This document shows positions 1 to 11,310 of a stretch of DNA of 64,000 bases, in pieces. The DNA is taken from contig CM038229.1 in NCBI GenBank assembly GCA_021442155.1, positions 70,638,443 through 70,702,442 on the forward strand, in the 5' to 3' direction. Every line of letters starts with the position of its first letter. Within the stretch, counting starts at the first letter, position 1. Below the pieces are notes generated by a model. That model made no database searches, was not told where the DNA came from, and saw only the letters and a program-made list of their open reading frames with translations. Both the position numbers and the translations under genes were made by a program. Source of the stretch: Cymbidium sinense (Eukaryota; Streptophyta; Magnoliopsida; Asparagales; Orchidaceae).

Positions 1-1382
1 TTATGCATTAGAAATAACATGCTTTTTTAAAGTTTTTTTATGATTGGTGATTGTTGTGTGGCCTGAATGTGATTAGGCTCCTAGGATAAAAATAAATTTT
101 CTATCCCATTAACAACTCATAACTAAAATTTTAAAAAAATTCATTACCTCACATAAAAGCCTGGGAATTAAATCAAGATAATAAAATTTTTAGCAACCCC
201 TTAGTTGGATGATTGAATGTACAATATCATGAATGCCATATTCTTTCACTATTGCTAAGAGATGGCTTCTATCTATGTTAGAGAATAAAGGCTTAACCTG
301 TAAGAGTCTTTAATGAAAAGACACCTCTTTCTCTTATGATTTAGCCCATAATCAATTTCTCATGCATCTAGGCATACAAAACCCTATAGCTTGTGTCAAA
401 ATAAAAAGTCTAAAAAATTAAATAAAACTTGACAAATTTTGCATTAGATTTAAGTCATTACTCATGCCCTTTATGATCTAGCCTCTTAGGGAGTGAGTTT
501 AAGGACTTAGTTTCTTTTTTAATTAAATAACAACCTAACCATCTTGTAAAGTATACAACTTGCCTACATGGATTTAAAGCGTAGGAGGAGTTAGCTGGCT
601 ACCAATCTAGGTGGTAATAAGCCCAGTAGTAGGGTGATTTACTCTCTCTTATGGAGGTAAACCATATACCCACTTTCTCTTTAGATTTAGGCCGTGCTTT
701 GGTTCTCTCCAAAACTCTCTAGATTTAGGATATGAGGTTCTTGTTTTCCTTTGCGGGCTACAAGTATAAATTCTCACCTATTAGGCATCTCCACAATCTT
801 GTATCATGGAATTGTAAGTCCTAAATTTTTAATAAAATTTCAACTCAAACAAATAAATATTCTCAGAATTCAAATATATAAAGCCCAACCATAGGATAAA
901 TTGGAGTGCTCACTAGGCTTCTTAATATCATGAGAAGTCCCTACCCATTTACCTTGGTTTTGATAAGAACTCTTCCCTTTTGATCTCTCCCACTTGATTT
1001 TTAAAAATACAACTAATCCTTTGATAGTCCTTTGAATTCTTTGGAGACAATCACTTACTTTAATCGAGTATTCTTAAGACATTCATTTTTTCTTAAGATA
1101 TAATTAACTATGGCTTGCCTCCATAGGGAACTTAACAAACTCAATTTAAATAAACCTTTTACTTTTAATGTAAAGTAGAGAAAAATCTCTGATATATTTG
1201 ATGACCCATCATGCCTTAGGAGTCCTTATTAGGTGATTAGGTCTATTATAGGGTAGTGAATTCTATTTCACAAGATAGTACACTACTTTTAATGTCATAC
1301 CTGATCACCCTAATGAGTACATTTGCAGATTTGTGTGGTGTCCCCTCACATAAACACACCCAACACAAAAATAAACACCACA
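1..1382 (+). repeat. 3' portion of the 5' LTR of element A
   Basis: The segment aligns along its length with the last 1.4 kb of the other LTRs (12650-14064, 41370-42754 and 62290-63389). Shared landmarks include the TTTAGATTTAGG motif, the block around AAGATGTAATTAACTA (compare 1090-1120) and an end in ACCACA. It is followed by GATTTTTC and the PBS. No coding sequence is seen. The LTR start is outside the window. Confidence 0.85.
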
Positions 1383-1390
1383 GATTTTTC

Positions 1391-1408
1391 TGACGACTCT
1401 GCTTGGGA
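1391..1408 (+). promoter_or_regulatory. Primer-binding site of element A (tRNA-Arg type)
   Basis: The 18 bases after the LTR resemble TGGCGACTCCGCTGGGGA, the complement of the 3' end (with CCA) of plant tRNA-Arg(ACG). There are three or so substitutions, mostly transitions. It would prime minus-strand DNA synthesis. Eight bases separate it from the LTR end. Confidence 0.75.
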
Positions 1409-1589
1409 TGGTTCCTCTCTCCATCTCTAGTAGACAGTTGTTATCTCCAAGCATCGATAGTGGACTTATATTTTATATGAGTCTGAGACTATCTTTCTTC
1501 ATATTGGCACTTAGCTTATTTAATTCTTAAGCAAAATTAGCCAACATCATTTAGGTTTTAGGACCTCACTCTATGTAGGTCTTGAAACC

Positions 1590-1610
1590 CCTATTGGGTT
1601 CCCCAATAGG
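1590..1610 (+). other. Conserved hairpin in leader A, downstream of the PBS
   Basis: CCTATTGGG and CCCAATAGG form a 9-bp perfect stem around a 3-base loop, about 180 bases after the PBS. Copy B has the same hairpin at 14273-14293 with one wobble pair. In copy C (about 42962) it has decayed. The position would suit a packaging or dimerisation signal of the genomic RNA; that role is inference. Confidence 0.5.
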
Positions 1611-1834
1611 TGAAAACATAACTTATCAATGAAAGGGGAGATAATAAAAATTTGGAACCTCCTCACCACTAGCTTGGTGAGGCAAGGTTCATCATAAAAT
1701 TAAAAAATAATAATTCCTTTCACAAAAAAATGACACTTTCCAAAAGCACCTTTATAGAAGGTCACAAAATCATAAAGTCAAAACCCCTCCATGATTGCTA
1801 CATGGAGGTTCTTTTCAGAAGTAGATCATGCCAT

Positions 1835-3390
1835 GTCGATTCTCACTTAAAATATCGAAATTTGTTAAGTGAGAATCCCTATTTGAATTAAACATAAATT
1901 TGACCTTCACTTAACAATTTTAATTTATTAAGTGAGGATCCCTATTTGAATAAAACATAAAATTTGACTTTCACTTAACAATTTCAATTTGTTAAGTGGG
2001 GGTCTCATTTTCAAACATAAAATTTGACTTTCACTTAACAATTTCAATTTGTTATCATTTTAAAACATAAAATTTGACTTTCACTTAACAAATTCAATTT
2101 GTTAAGTGGGGTCTCATTTTCAAAACATGAAATTTGACTTTCACTTAACAAATTCAATTTGTTAAGTGGGGGGTCTCATCTTTCAAAACATAAAATTTGA
2201 TCTTCACTTAACAATTTCAATCTGTTAAGTGAGAGTTTCATTCTTAAACATGAATTTGATATTCACTTAACAATTCCAGCTTGTTAAGTGAGGGTCTTAT
2301 TTTCAAAATATTTGACCTTCACTTAACATATTCAATTTTTGCTAAGTGGGGGTCTCATTTTTTTTTTTTAATTTTAAATTTGACTTTCACTTAATAATTT
2401 CAATTTGTTAAGTGGGGGTCTCATTTCCAAAACATAAAAATTTGACTTTCACTTAACAATTCCAATTTGTTAAGAGAAAATCTCATTTTCAAAGAAAATA
2501 CATTTAGGCTTTCACTTAGCATATCCAATATTGCTAAGTAGGAGTCTCATTTTCAAAGCATATGTTTGGTTCTATCTAATACATCAAATTTGTTAAGTAA
2601 GAACTACATAACCATGCCATTTTGGATTCTCACTTAACATACCAAATTTGTTAAGTGAGGATCCCGTTCTCAAGTCATATCATACTTTGACTTCCACTTA
2701 ACATACCAAATTGTTAAGTGGGAATCCCACTTTCAAAAAACATATCAAACACATTTAGGCTTTCACTTAACATATCAACACACATTTGATCCCTATTTTA
2801 ACATACCAAATTTGTTAAATAAGGATCCAATTTTTCATATCAACCACACTTGAGCTTTCACTTAACACACCAAATTTATTAAGTGAGAGTCTCATTTTCA
2901 AAGGAAAATAAACATATCTCAAACACATTTGGGGCTTTCACTTAATATACTAAATTTGTTAAGTGGGACTCCCATCTTTAAAGAAAAACAAATATATCTC
3001 ATAAACAGATGTGACCTCTACTTAACATACCAAATTTGTTAAGTAAGAAGCCCCATTTTCAAATCAAAATATTACACAATCAAATCTTCACAAGAAAAAA
3101 ATATTTCAAACACATAATCATAACCTCTCCTTAGCATACCCAAATTTTCTAAGTAGAGGTTCTTTCAAACTATCCATATTTTCAAGCAAGAAATGTACAA
3201 CACAAACAATCTCCAAAAAGAAAGAAATCTCTCCCTCAATTTTTGAACCCCACCCAACCTACCTAAATTGGTTGAGCATGGGTTCTAAAATAAATAAAAA
3301 AATCAAATGGCAAAAGACTTTCTTCCAAAACATCTAAATCTCTCCAATGAACCCCACTTAACATATTTGAATTGTTGAGTGTGGGTTCAA
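1835..3390 (+). repeat. Hairpin-repeat array in the 5' leader of element A
   Basis: About 22 imperfect tandem units of roughly 60-75 bp, each holding an inverted repeat and an AT-rich spacer ending in TCTCATTTTCAAA-like sequence. The typical stem is CACTTAACAA / TTGTTAAGTG with a 7-base loop (2082-2091 with 2099-2108). The arms change together: TTAGCA/TGCTAA near 2517-2540, CAACC/GGTTG at 3255-3274. No long reading frame runs through it. The array ends just before gag. Confidence 0.85.
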
Positions 3391-3513
3391 AACTCCAAAC
3401 TTTTGTTACTTGTGTGGAACAACTATCAAGGCAGGAATTTGATACAAGTTATATTTCAATAAATGCAGACATACAGCTCAGAACAGTCAGTGCAGTCTTC
3501 GCAGTCTTCACAC

Positions 3514-6500
3514 ATGGCCTTTTAGAAGTTTATTTTCACCTTTATGTTCGGGATGGATTTGGTCCTGGATCAGGCCAGCCTCCCTCAGACTGACTCCACC
3601 CATCTAGTGTTCTTTGGCCGGGGATTTGAGGGAGCCTGCATCACTTACGAGGGGCGACCCTGCCACATTAGCGAGATGGTGGTGGGTAGAAGTAGTCATC
3701 AACTTGCCTTCTTCGACGAGTATCTTTCCACGAAGAAAGGAAGGCGGTCGAGGTTCCGGTCAGTCCGGCTCTTACTGGTCTTGTTCCCTCGCCGGGTGCA
3801 TGCTAGCACTTCCTCGTTGGTCCCCTTTAAGGGGAAGGCTATCCTGGCTTTGGAGATAACCTCCCCTACCTTCGAGGTAGGATCTAGCTCTCCTGCCTTA
3901 CCCTCAGTGCATACAGTGACACACAACACAAGATCAAGCATTACCACGAGCATACCGCCCATGAGATGGGTGCTAGATCTCACATTACAGATGAGGGTTC
4001 TCGTTGTGAGATTTCCCCATTGCTGACTAGCAAACAATTCCACCCCCTCTCAGCATCAAATGAAGAGGAGGATTATCAGAAGATAGCTGCATTGCCTCGA
4101 CCTCCTACATACCATGAGGTTTTCACTAGGGATAAGAAGAAATCTTATGCCGGTCTATGGACAATATTATGATAGGTATGTAGGGTACATAGATGTTCAG
4201 AGTCCAGTACGTTATTTAACTTAAGGTCAATCATTCCTAGGAGTGTTACACATTCGTGGATGAGCATTAGAGGTAAAGACTCAATCGGTGAGAGCAACAG
4301 GTTTGCTAAATAAATCAGCGACCTCAGTTGATTTCCCTCATCAAGCCACCGGGCTAACTGATGCATAGTCGGCGGTACCATCATCGTGGAAAAGTCTCGG
4401 TGAGGGTAGAGCTGATGTTGTCTCCACCACACTAATCCACTCCTCGCCCACCCTTACTAGTTCAGGTCGCACCATCCACCATGCCTACAAAGGCATAAAA
4501 GATAGTATCTGGGGAGAAGAAAGCCCCCTTGGTGATCCCTATGGGATCCCACTTCATCTACTCCACCGGGGGTAAGGGGTTCACATACTGACCTCTACTT
4601 GATCTTGGTGAAGGAGTGGTGACTCCAGCGACATGGTGGTCACACCACCACCACCATCACTAGTAAGTGATAGTAGCAGTAGAAGGGGAAGAGGGCATTA
4701 TAGTCCCATGGCGTGGATCTCCTTAGGGACACTACTCCACCCATGGCGATCGAGCACATCTCTTCCAGTAGTCATGACCCTCCCAGAGCCAACACTCTAG
4801 TGATAGGAAGTGTTAGGTGCATCTCTGTCAGTGAGCATAACCTGTACCCATCATAGCATAATGCACGGTTAGATCATTCCCTAGATGAGATCCTAGCACA
4901 ATACTTTGTAGAAAAGAGAGAGCTCTAGGAAGTGATCGATCAATGTGAGGAGGAAAGGTCACTTTGATCATGAGGATGATCTCCTTGAGGATTCAAGTTC
5001 ACATGGTCGATACTAGGGATAACTTTAGAGAGACATAGAAGGTATTGTAGTTGAAGAGGATGATGCTGTCCATTCAACTCTGCACCTCATCCACTAGCTT
5101 AGGCAGAGGGATGATCATATTTATCAAATGGGAAAGAAGATCGAAGAGTTGATGGCAATGTGTCAGCATTGCAGAATTTAGCTTTGATTTCATAGCCTTC
5201 TCCTATAGTGGCCGATAGAGTAGAGTTGGCACATACTTTAGATTATCTTAGATGCATTCCTGTAGAGGGAGATAGTGGTAGCCTACATAGGAAGGTGGTG
5301 GATAGCACCTCCATGCATGAAAAAGACATCAAACAAATGGTGGAGCAACAAGTGAGGGATGCTTTGGCGCAAACCCAAGGTGGATCATCTGTTCCAAAGG
5401 GTAGACCCTACCCAGAGGAATTTGATGGTGTCCAATACCTTAAGGGCTTCATGCCTTCATCCTTCAAAATTTTTTATGGAAGTGGGAATCCTCAGCAGCA
5501 CATAGCATATTTCAAAGCCGGATGTTGTAATGCCGGTGGCAGCGATGCACTCTTATTTTACCTCTTCGTTAGTAGCTTGATAGGCAACACATTTGATTGG
5601 TATGCTGAACTATCCAATGGTTCAATGAAGACATTTGTTGAGTTGGAGTAGCTCTTTATTAAGAGATTTATTGGAGCTCAGGAAAGGGTAACTGTGGGCG
5701 ATCTTGTTGTAGCTCAATAACACCCCAGTGAGTCCCTTGTTGATTACATTCTTGGATGGTGCAATTTAAGTATGAAGTGCGAACTACAACTATCTGAACA
5801 ACATGTCATTAAAATTCTACTCAAGAATATTTATGGCCCAGTCACCTTCATGCTTAAAGGATTCACCATTAAGACATTTGAGAAATTAATCAACAAGGTG
5901 GCTAGTCTACAAGGAGAGGCCAAACAGTTACCTTTTCAAGATCGTCAAGCCCACCTCGAAGGCATTTGAGAAAAAAGAGGTCATAATTGATAAGGGAAGG
6001 TCGGTTGGTCACTCGAGCTCGAACCTCCTTTACCACTCTTTTGCCACCACCGGTTGCCAGGCCTCCACCACGCTGCTTTCGGTATCCCCATCCCGCATCA
6101 ACAATATTCTTATCCACCATCGGGTAACTATCACTTACCTACTTTTTCTGACAAATTGAATAAACCTTATTCACTCAAAAGGGAGGTAGTCAGGAATATC
6201 TTTAAGAACCTCTTAAAGAAGCTTGATTTTCAGTTACCAGAGCCTAGGAGGCCGGAGGATGTGGGCAAGAGTCATGATCCAAACTTTTGGCCCTACCACC
6301 GCATGCTAGGTCATGTCTTGGAAGATTGCTTTACCTTTAAGGGGCTGGCAGCATAGCTACTGTAAGTGCCATTGTCATCCCTAAGAAATACCTATTAGAA
6401 CAACCCTCTAGTTCTGTTAGGGTAATCTTTAGGGATACATACGATCTTCTCATGATAGAGGAAGGTTGGGATATTTTCCTATCCTGAACCTTCAAAAAAA

Positions 6501-6703
6501 TAATTTCTAAGAACAGAAAGTTACCCTTGTAGGTGTCTGAAGTAGCTCAAACCTCCAACTCTAAGGAAGATTTGCAAGTTGCTAAGAACAACTTGAGAGA
6601 GGTAGAAGCCCAGTGTAGCGGCACTTCCACTTGCCCAGAGAGCATATTAGCGACCGAGTCCGACTCATTTTCAGTTGCATAGCTCATTCAGTTCTTCTTC
6701 GAC
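3514..6703 (+). pseudogene. gag: gag of element A, decayed and cut by element B
   Basis: The start at 3514 aligns with ATGs at 16597 (B) and 44970 (C) and precedes the shared GMDL.LD..NLP motif. The fourth codon is already a stop. The capsid-like domain is best kept at 5208-5969: GRPYPEEFDG, then FDWYAELSNGSMKTF, then FEKLINKVASLQGEAK, all in one frame with two internal stops (about 5650 and 5718). A C-terminal part follows in the same frame (6054-6356) with KPYSLKREVV and a zinc-knuckle-like PYHRMLGHVLEDC whose first Cys is Trp. Downstream of 6356 the frame changes and reaches the conserved UAG at 6530-6532. Gag would form the virus-like particle; this copy cannot. B's LTR truncates it at 6703. 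Confidence 0.8.
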
Positions 6704-7069
6704 TGTTGACCTCACCTTTGGGTGAGCTCTCAACTTTTCCATCTTAGACATAGGACTCATCTTAGACATTAAGAGTTTCCTTAATCTTAAAATACTTCTA
6801 GTGATTAGGTGAACACTTAACCTAACCCTAGAGACTTATAAGAGTTAGCCATAGGAATGGGCTATGTCTTAGGGGTATTAGGAAAACTTGCCTACCCTTT
6901 TGCTTGAACCAAATCTTTACTTCCCTCTTTCAAGTCCAACTTCATCCAAATCAACTTCAAATTCACATCAATTCCAAATCAAATCTTAAATCAAATTCAA
7001 CTTAATTGATTTTCTTAAATCTTAAATCAAATCTTAAATCTTTCCTAAGCCATTTTGATTTTATCTTAT

Positions 7070-7450
7070 GGACTTAGCTCAAATCAAACCCAAATCAATT
7101 CATTCTCAAAAGATTTTCTCATAACCCATCATATTCTCATTTATATTTACAAATATAAATGAAATATAAATTTAAATGACCAAAAATCAATGTAATACTC
7201 AAATCTAAATGAAACCCAAATCCAACCTAAACTCTTTCAAGATAAATCCTTGAACTCCTTCAAATCAAATCCGAATCAATTCAAACTCAAAAGATTTTCT
7301 CACAACCCATTTATATTCTCATTTATATTAACAAATATAAATTAAATATAAATTCAAATAACCAAAACCAAATTCAAAACTCAAGCCCAAATCCAACTTA
7401 TACCCTTTTAAGTCAAATTCTTGAACTTAGCCAAATCAAACTTAAATCAA
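7070..7450 (+). repeat. AT-rich tandem repeats with an 11-bp palindrome in the LTR
   Basis: Two clear units with a period of about 181 bp (CTCAAAAGATT at 7105 and 7286). Each contains a dyad; the first is perfect: CATTTATATTT (7138-7148) and AAATATAAATG (7151-7161). Related units occur at 28970-29330 (B 3' LTR), 35670-36030 (C) and three times at 50120-50580 (D). The role is unknown. Confidence 0.7.
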
Positions 7451-7539
7451 TCCGAACCTTTGGATTTTTCTCTCCAAACAATCAATCCTTCAATCATAAA
7501 CCAAATATAAACACAAACTTCAATCATCAAACCAAAATC

Positions 7540-8640
7540 AAATTGACTCAAGTCAAACCCATATTCAACCTTTGAACTTGAAATTGTCAAATGAATCAAA
7601 ACCCATTTGACTCCAAATTACTTGCAATTGGATTTATATTTCAATCATAAGTCTGTATGTGAGTTCAACCAAACTTGAATCAAGCCTTGATCAAGCCAAT
7701 TGACTCACTTAGGCTCACTTGACCCAAAGTGACCTAAAGCACTTTTCTGAGCCAAATTCTAATCCAACCCGAATTGGATTGAATTAAGCCCATATAAGCC
7801 TCACATTATGAGCAACAATCATCCTAGGATGATCAATCACTCAAATTGGGTCAAACCAAATTAAACCTAGCCTTTGACCAAGTCAACACTTAACCTAAAT
7901 GAAACCTAAACTAGCCAAAATCCACCAAAGACCAAATTGTTAGAAACCATTGATCTAGACTAATCCAAAATCAATGATTGAGCATGACCAAGTCATCATT
8001 TAAGCCAAACCTAGCCTAATTGGCCACTTGACCCAAGTTAACCTAAAAAGTAAAAAATGTGTTAAATCTTGATCTAAGCAAAATTGAATGCAACTAATGG
8101 GTCAAATTCATTCTAAATCACTTGTTGAACTTGACTAAAGCTTTAATTGACCAACTAGACCCAACATTGCCCAATTGACCATGAACCCAACTTAACTTAA
8201 AAGGTCAAATCAACTTGAAATCAAACAAAACCAAAATTGATTAAAATCAAAACTTGTAATACATTTCAAATGATCAACCAAGCCTAAACCAACCCATGAC
8301 CTAACCCAATTAGGTCAAATGGATCAAATTGGCCAACTTGACTCATTTGACCTAAGTGAACTCAAATGAACTAAAATCAAATATAAATAAAATTGAACCA
8401 AACCAATGACACCCATAGGCTACAAATGATCATTTGAACTTGTCCTAACCCATGGTTTGACCCAATTGAACCAATTGGTCAGCTTGACCCAAGTTGACCC
8501 ATTTTGACCTAATGGATCAACCTGAGCCAAATCATATCAAATAAACTTCAAATTCATTGAAAATTGGCACAACCCATTTTTCAATCATTCCAAATATGCC
8601 CAAATCAAAATCAAGCCCAACTGACCATTTTACCCCTAGG
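7540..8640 (+). promoter_or_regulatory. W-box-dense stretch of the LTR
   Basis: By hand I count about 22 copies of TTGACC/TTGACT or their complements in 1.1 kb. About one would be expected at random for these four hexamers. TTGAC(C/T) is the core bound by plant WRKY factors. The same stretch recurs in the other LTRs (29390-30400, 36240-37080, 50930-51740) and ends with the dyad TTGACCCATTTTGACC / AAATGGGTCAA. A role as a stress-responsive enhancer is inference. The stretch is also repetitive, so expansion without selection is possible. Confidence 0.55.
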
Positions 8641-8964
8641 TCAAAGGGTAACCTTTGGCCAAATTCACTTGAAATTTGGCCAATTCCTTTTCAAGGCCAC
8701 TTGACATCCTCCTAGTGGATCATTTGGACACCAAGGAGAGTGGTGCACATGACCCAATGGGTTTGGTTTAGCCATGACCCAACCTAAGGCCAAACCGACC
8801 ACTCCACTCAAAAATTTCACTTGGATCACCTCCCACACTCATTTAACACATGTGCGCCTCCTCTATTCCACGTCTCTGCCAAAATCAAATTACATGGGAT
8901 CCTGAACAACCTAAACAGCCCATTCAATCCAAGCAAGGCAAGCTACGACCGTCCGATCCAAGTA

Positions 8965-8983
8965 GGGGGAGATATACTCCCCC
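8965..8983 (+). promoter_or_regulatory. Conserved GGGGGAG-ATATA-CTCCCCC palindrome
   Basis: A perfect 7-bp dyad around ATATA. It is present in every LTR that covers this position: one change at 30853-30871, one at 37530-37548, perfect at 52184-52202. The central ATATA could act as a TATA-like element or the dyad as a protein site or RNA hairpin. The function is not known. Confidence 0.55.
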
Positions 8984-9611
8984 TCATTTCCACTCAAATC
9001 ATGACTCTTGCATTCGATTGAGCTCAGAGGATCGAAAACAAGCATTCACAAGCTTCCCTAAGCTTTTCCAAGCTCTCTCCAATTTCCCTCTCTCAATTTT
9101 CATCAAAGCCAAAACAGGGGAGGTGAGGAGAAATCCCACTTCACTTAATTCACAACCAAACCTCAATCCACTTTGCAAGCACCACAAAGAAGGCATGTCA
9201 AGCTCACCCAAATCATTTCCCAAGCATCCAAGCCACAAGAAGGGAGACCTAGACCAAAGCCGCAAGCCATTGGAAGGAGCTTTGTTCAATTGGGTGATCC
9301 AATCTTGAAATGTTTAACAGGGCCTTGTCTCCACCAAATGAAGCTACCTCCACCGTTGGAAGTGCAGGTGATAGATTCTAGTGAGGTATGACTCAAAACT
9401 GAGCTTAAGTTGAAAAATCCTTGGTCCTTTGTGAAGGAAATTGTAATCCCAATAGAATTCAACTGTTGAATGTTATTTCTCATGCTTCTAGATGGTGTGG
9501 GTTGAATCTCAGGCTAATCTGAGCTCAAGTGAGCTCATATCAAGCCATGGAGGATAGACGATCTCCGTCTCCCACAGACAAAGGTAGGGATGAATCATGG
9601 GCCATCTATCC

Positions 9612-9812
9612 CACGTGTTTGGATGGGCGACCCTGATTAAAATGCATAGATCCAATGATTTAATCCTTTATAACCACAGGTTTAATCCTGACCATACGAT
9701 CCTTGATTAGACGGCCTAGGGGAAAGCCATTGTGTCACCAGTTGACGTGACGTGCAATGTGATAACTTAAATAACCAATCCTATCATACCACGTGAAAAG
9801 TGCATGCCACGT
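9612..9812 (+). promoter_or_regulatory. Cluster of ACGT-core (G-box/TGACG) motifs in the LTR
   Basis: CACGTG occurs at 9612-9617 and 9790-9795, TGACGTGACGTG at about 9743-9754, and CACGTC at about 9807-9812. These are typical plant bZIP/bHLH binding cores. Equivalents are partly kept in D (CACGTG near 53010) and largely lost in C. Confidence 0.4.
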
Positions 9813-11199
9813 CAGTAGCCCATGTGGTGCCAACAAGATTAGTTATATAATTAGACTATTTAATTACCTATTAAGCACATAAATTTTATAAATTCATAAC
9901 TAAATGTAAAAAAATCCAAAAAAATGTAAAATTAAGTTCATTTTAAAGATAATTCAGAGGGAAATCCAATAAAATTATTTCTAATTAATTTTGGATAGTG
10001 AACTAATCCTTTAATTGAGATAATTAAATATTATTTAAGTGAGTAGGAGGTTTATGGAATGATTTTGGGATATTTTTCCTAAGCTATTCCCTAAACCCCC
10101 TTCCTCCCTTAATCCAAACCTAACTAAGGATTAATCCACTAATGATCTACTTAATTAATCTAATTAAATTTTTAAAACCCATCTAAAATGAATCAATCTC
10201 TTTCTGGGTAGATCCTTTGGTGTTCAAAAGCCTAATCTAAGTTTAAGGAAATTATAATCCATCTCACATGTGTAGGATGGTTATGAAAGTACTTAATTAA
10301 AACCCTTTAGTTTAATTAATCAATAATTGTGAGCCAATTGCATTAGGCCCCTTTCTTTCTTAGGTGCATTGCTGATTTAAATTCCATGTGGTTGCATATC
10401 ATATGTTGGCTCACAATTATTTGAATAATTATGTTAAAGTGGTATAGGTAAGGGGTAATTAATGGATTTAATTTGGTAATAAAACATAAAATCAATCTAA
10501 TCATCCTAAAATTAAACTAAACTAACTCACACATGGGGGAAATGGGTTAGGACCAAAAATGCTTTTCACACCTCTTAAGTCAAATCAAATTCAAAAATAA
10601 AAATCTCTTTAAAGAATTTTGATTCACTTTGAATAATCTTATCTTATAGGATTATCCTTAGAAATTAATTAGGGTGAATGAAGTTACATGCTTACATCAC
10701 TTTATTTCTTTTCAAGCAAGCTAAATATTGTTTACCATATGAAATCATGCATTCATGTCTTTTAAAAAATCAATTAATAAAATGTTTTCTTTATGTCAAA
10801 TTGAATGTTTTGGTTAAAGTAAGAATATGAGTGGCTATTATCATTATTAAATGAAAAACTATTTTCAAAATTCATAAATCAAAGATTATAAATGAAGGTA
10901 TGCTACTTATAAATACTTATGAGCTTGCATGTGATTATAAGTATAGGATGTGTATTTGGTGTTGTTTTCCTTCTTTTCTCTTAACATGGATTTGGATAGG
11001 ATTTACAAAGTATATAGTTCATTTGAAAAGAATATAACACTTGCTTAAATCTATTCCTATGCATTTTGATGTTATGACTTAAGAAGGATCTTCACATTTA
11101 CACATGTAAATTGCATAACCAAATCAAACAAAAAATCATATGCATGACTCTTTATCCATTTGCTTTCTTTTTGTACATGTACATGTATTTAAGAAAAGT

Positions 11200-11310
11200 G
11201 GTATATTAGTCTGGACATCCCGGGGTTGCGAGGCTTTAAGTATCCCCAAGTAAGTCTTGTACCTTACACCCTGGTGTATAAAATAATGGCCCCATACTCA
11301 CTTATGTCTT
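11200..11310 (+). promoter_or_regulatory. Conserved LTR block with CCCCGGGG-type palindrome
   Basis: This 100-bp block is better conserved between LTRs than its surroundings (compare 39950-40060 and 60935-61040). It begins GTGGTATATTAGT and contains CATCCCGGGGTTG (11216-11228), a decayed form of the perfect CAACCCCGGGGTTG at 60949-60962. It ends with CTTGTACCTTA. The TATATTA motif makes it one candidate for the core promoter, but no start site can be read from sequence alone. Confidence 0.45.

Noticed and set aside
1391..1408. Possible tRNA gene fragment
   Set aside because: Only the 18-base primer complement is present, next to an LTR end; no cloverleaf can be formed.
3699..4043. Minus-strand frame of 114 codons
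   Set aside because: It is antisense to the gag N-terminal part of element A, whose plus-strand reading is conserved in B and C.
6699..6703. TCGAC as target duplication of element B
   Set aside because: The far flank reads CAGTC; only two of five positions agree, so I do not claim a duplication.
8850..9308. 152-codon frame in the B 5' LTR, partly matched at 30896-31159
   Set aside because: The match is expected because the two LTRs are copies. LTRs C and D do not keep the frame, and no domain is visible.
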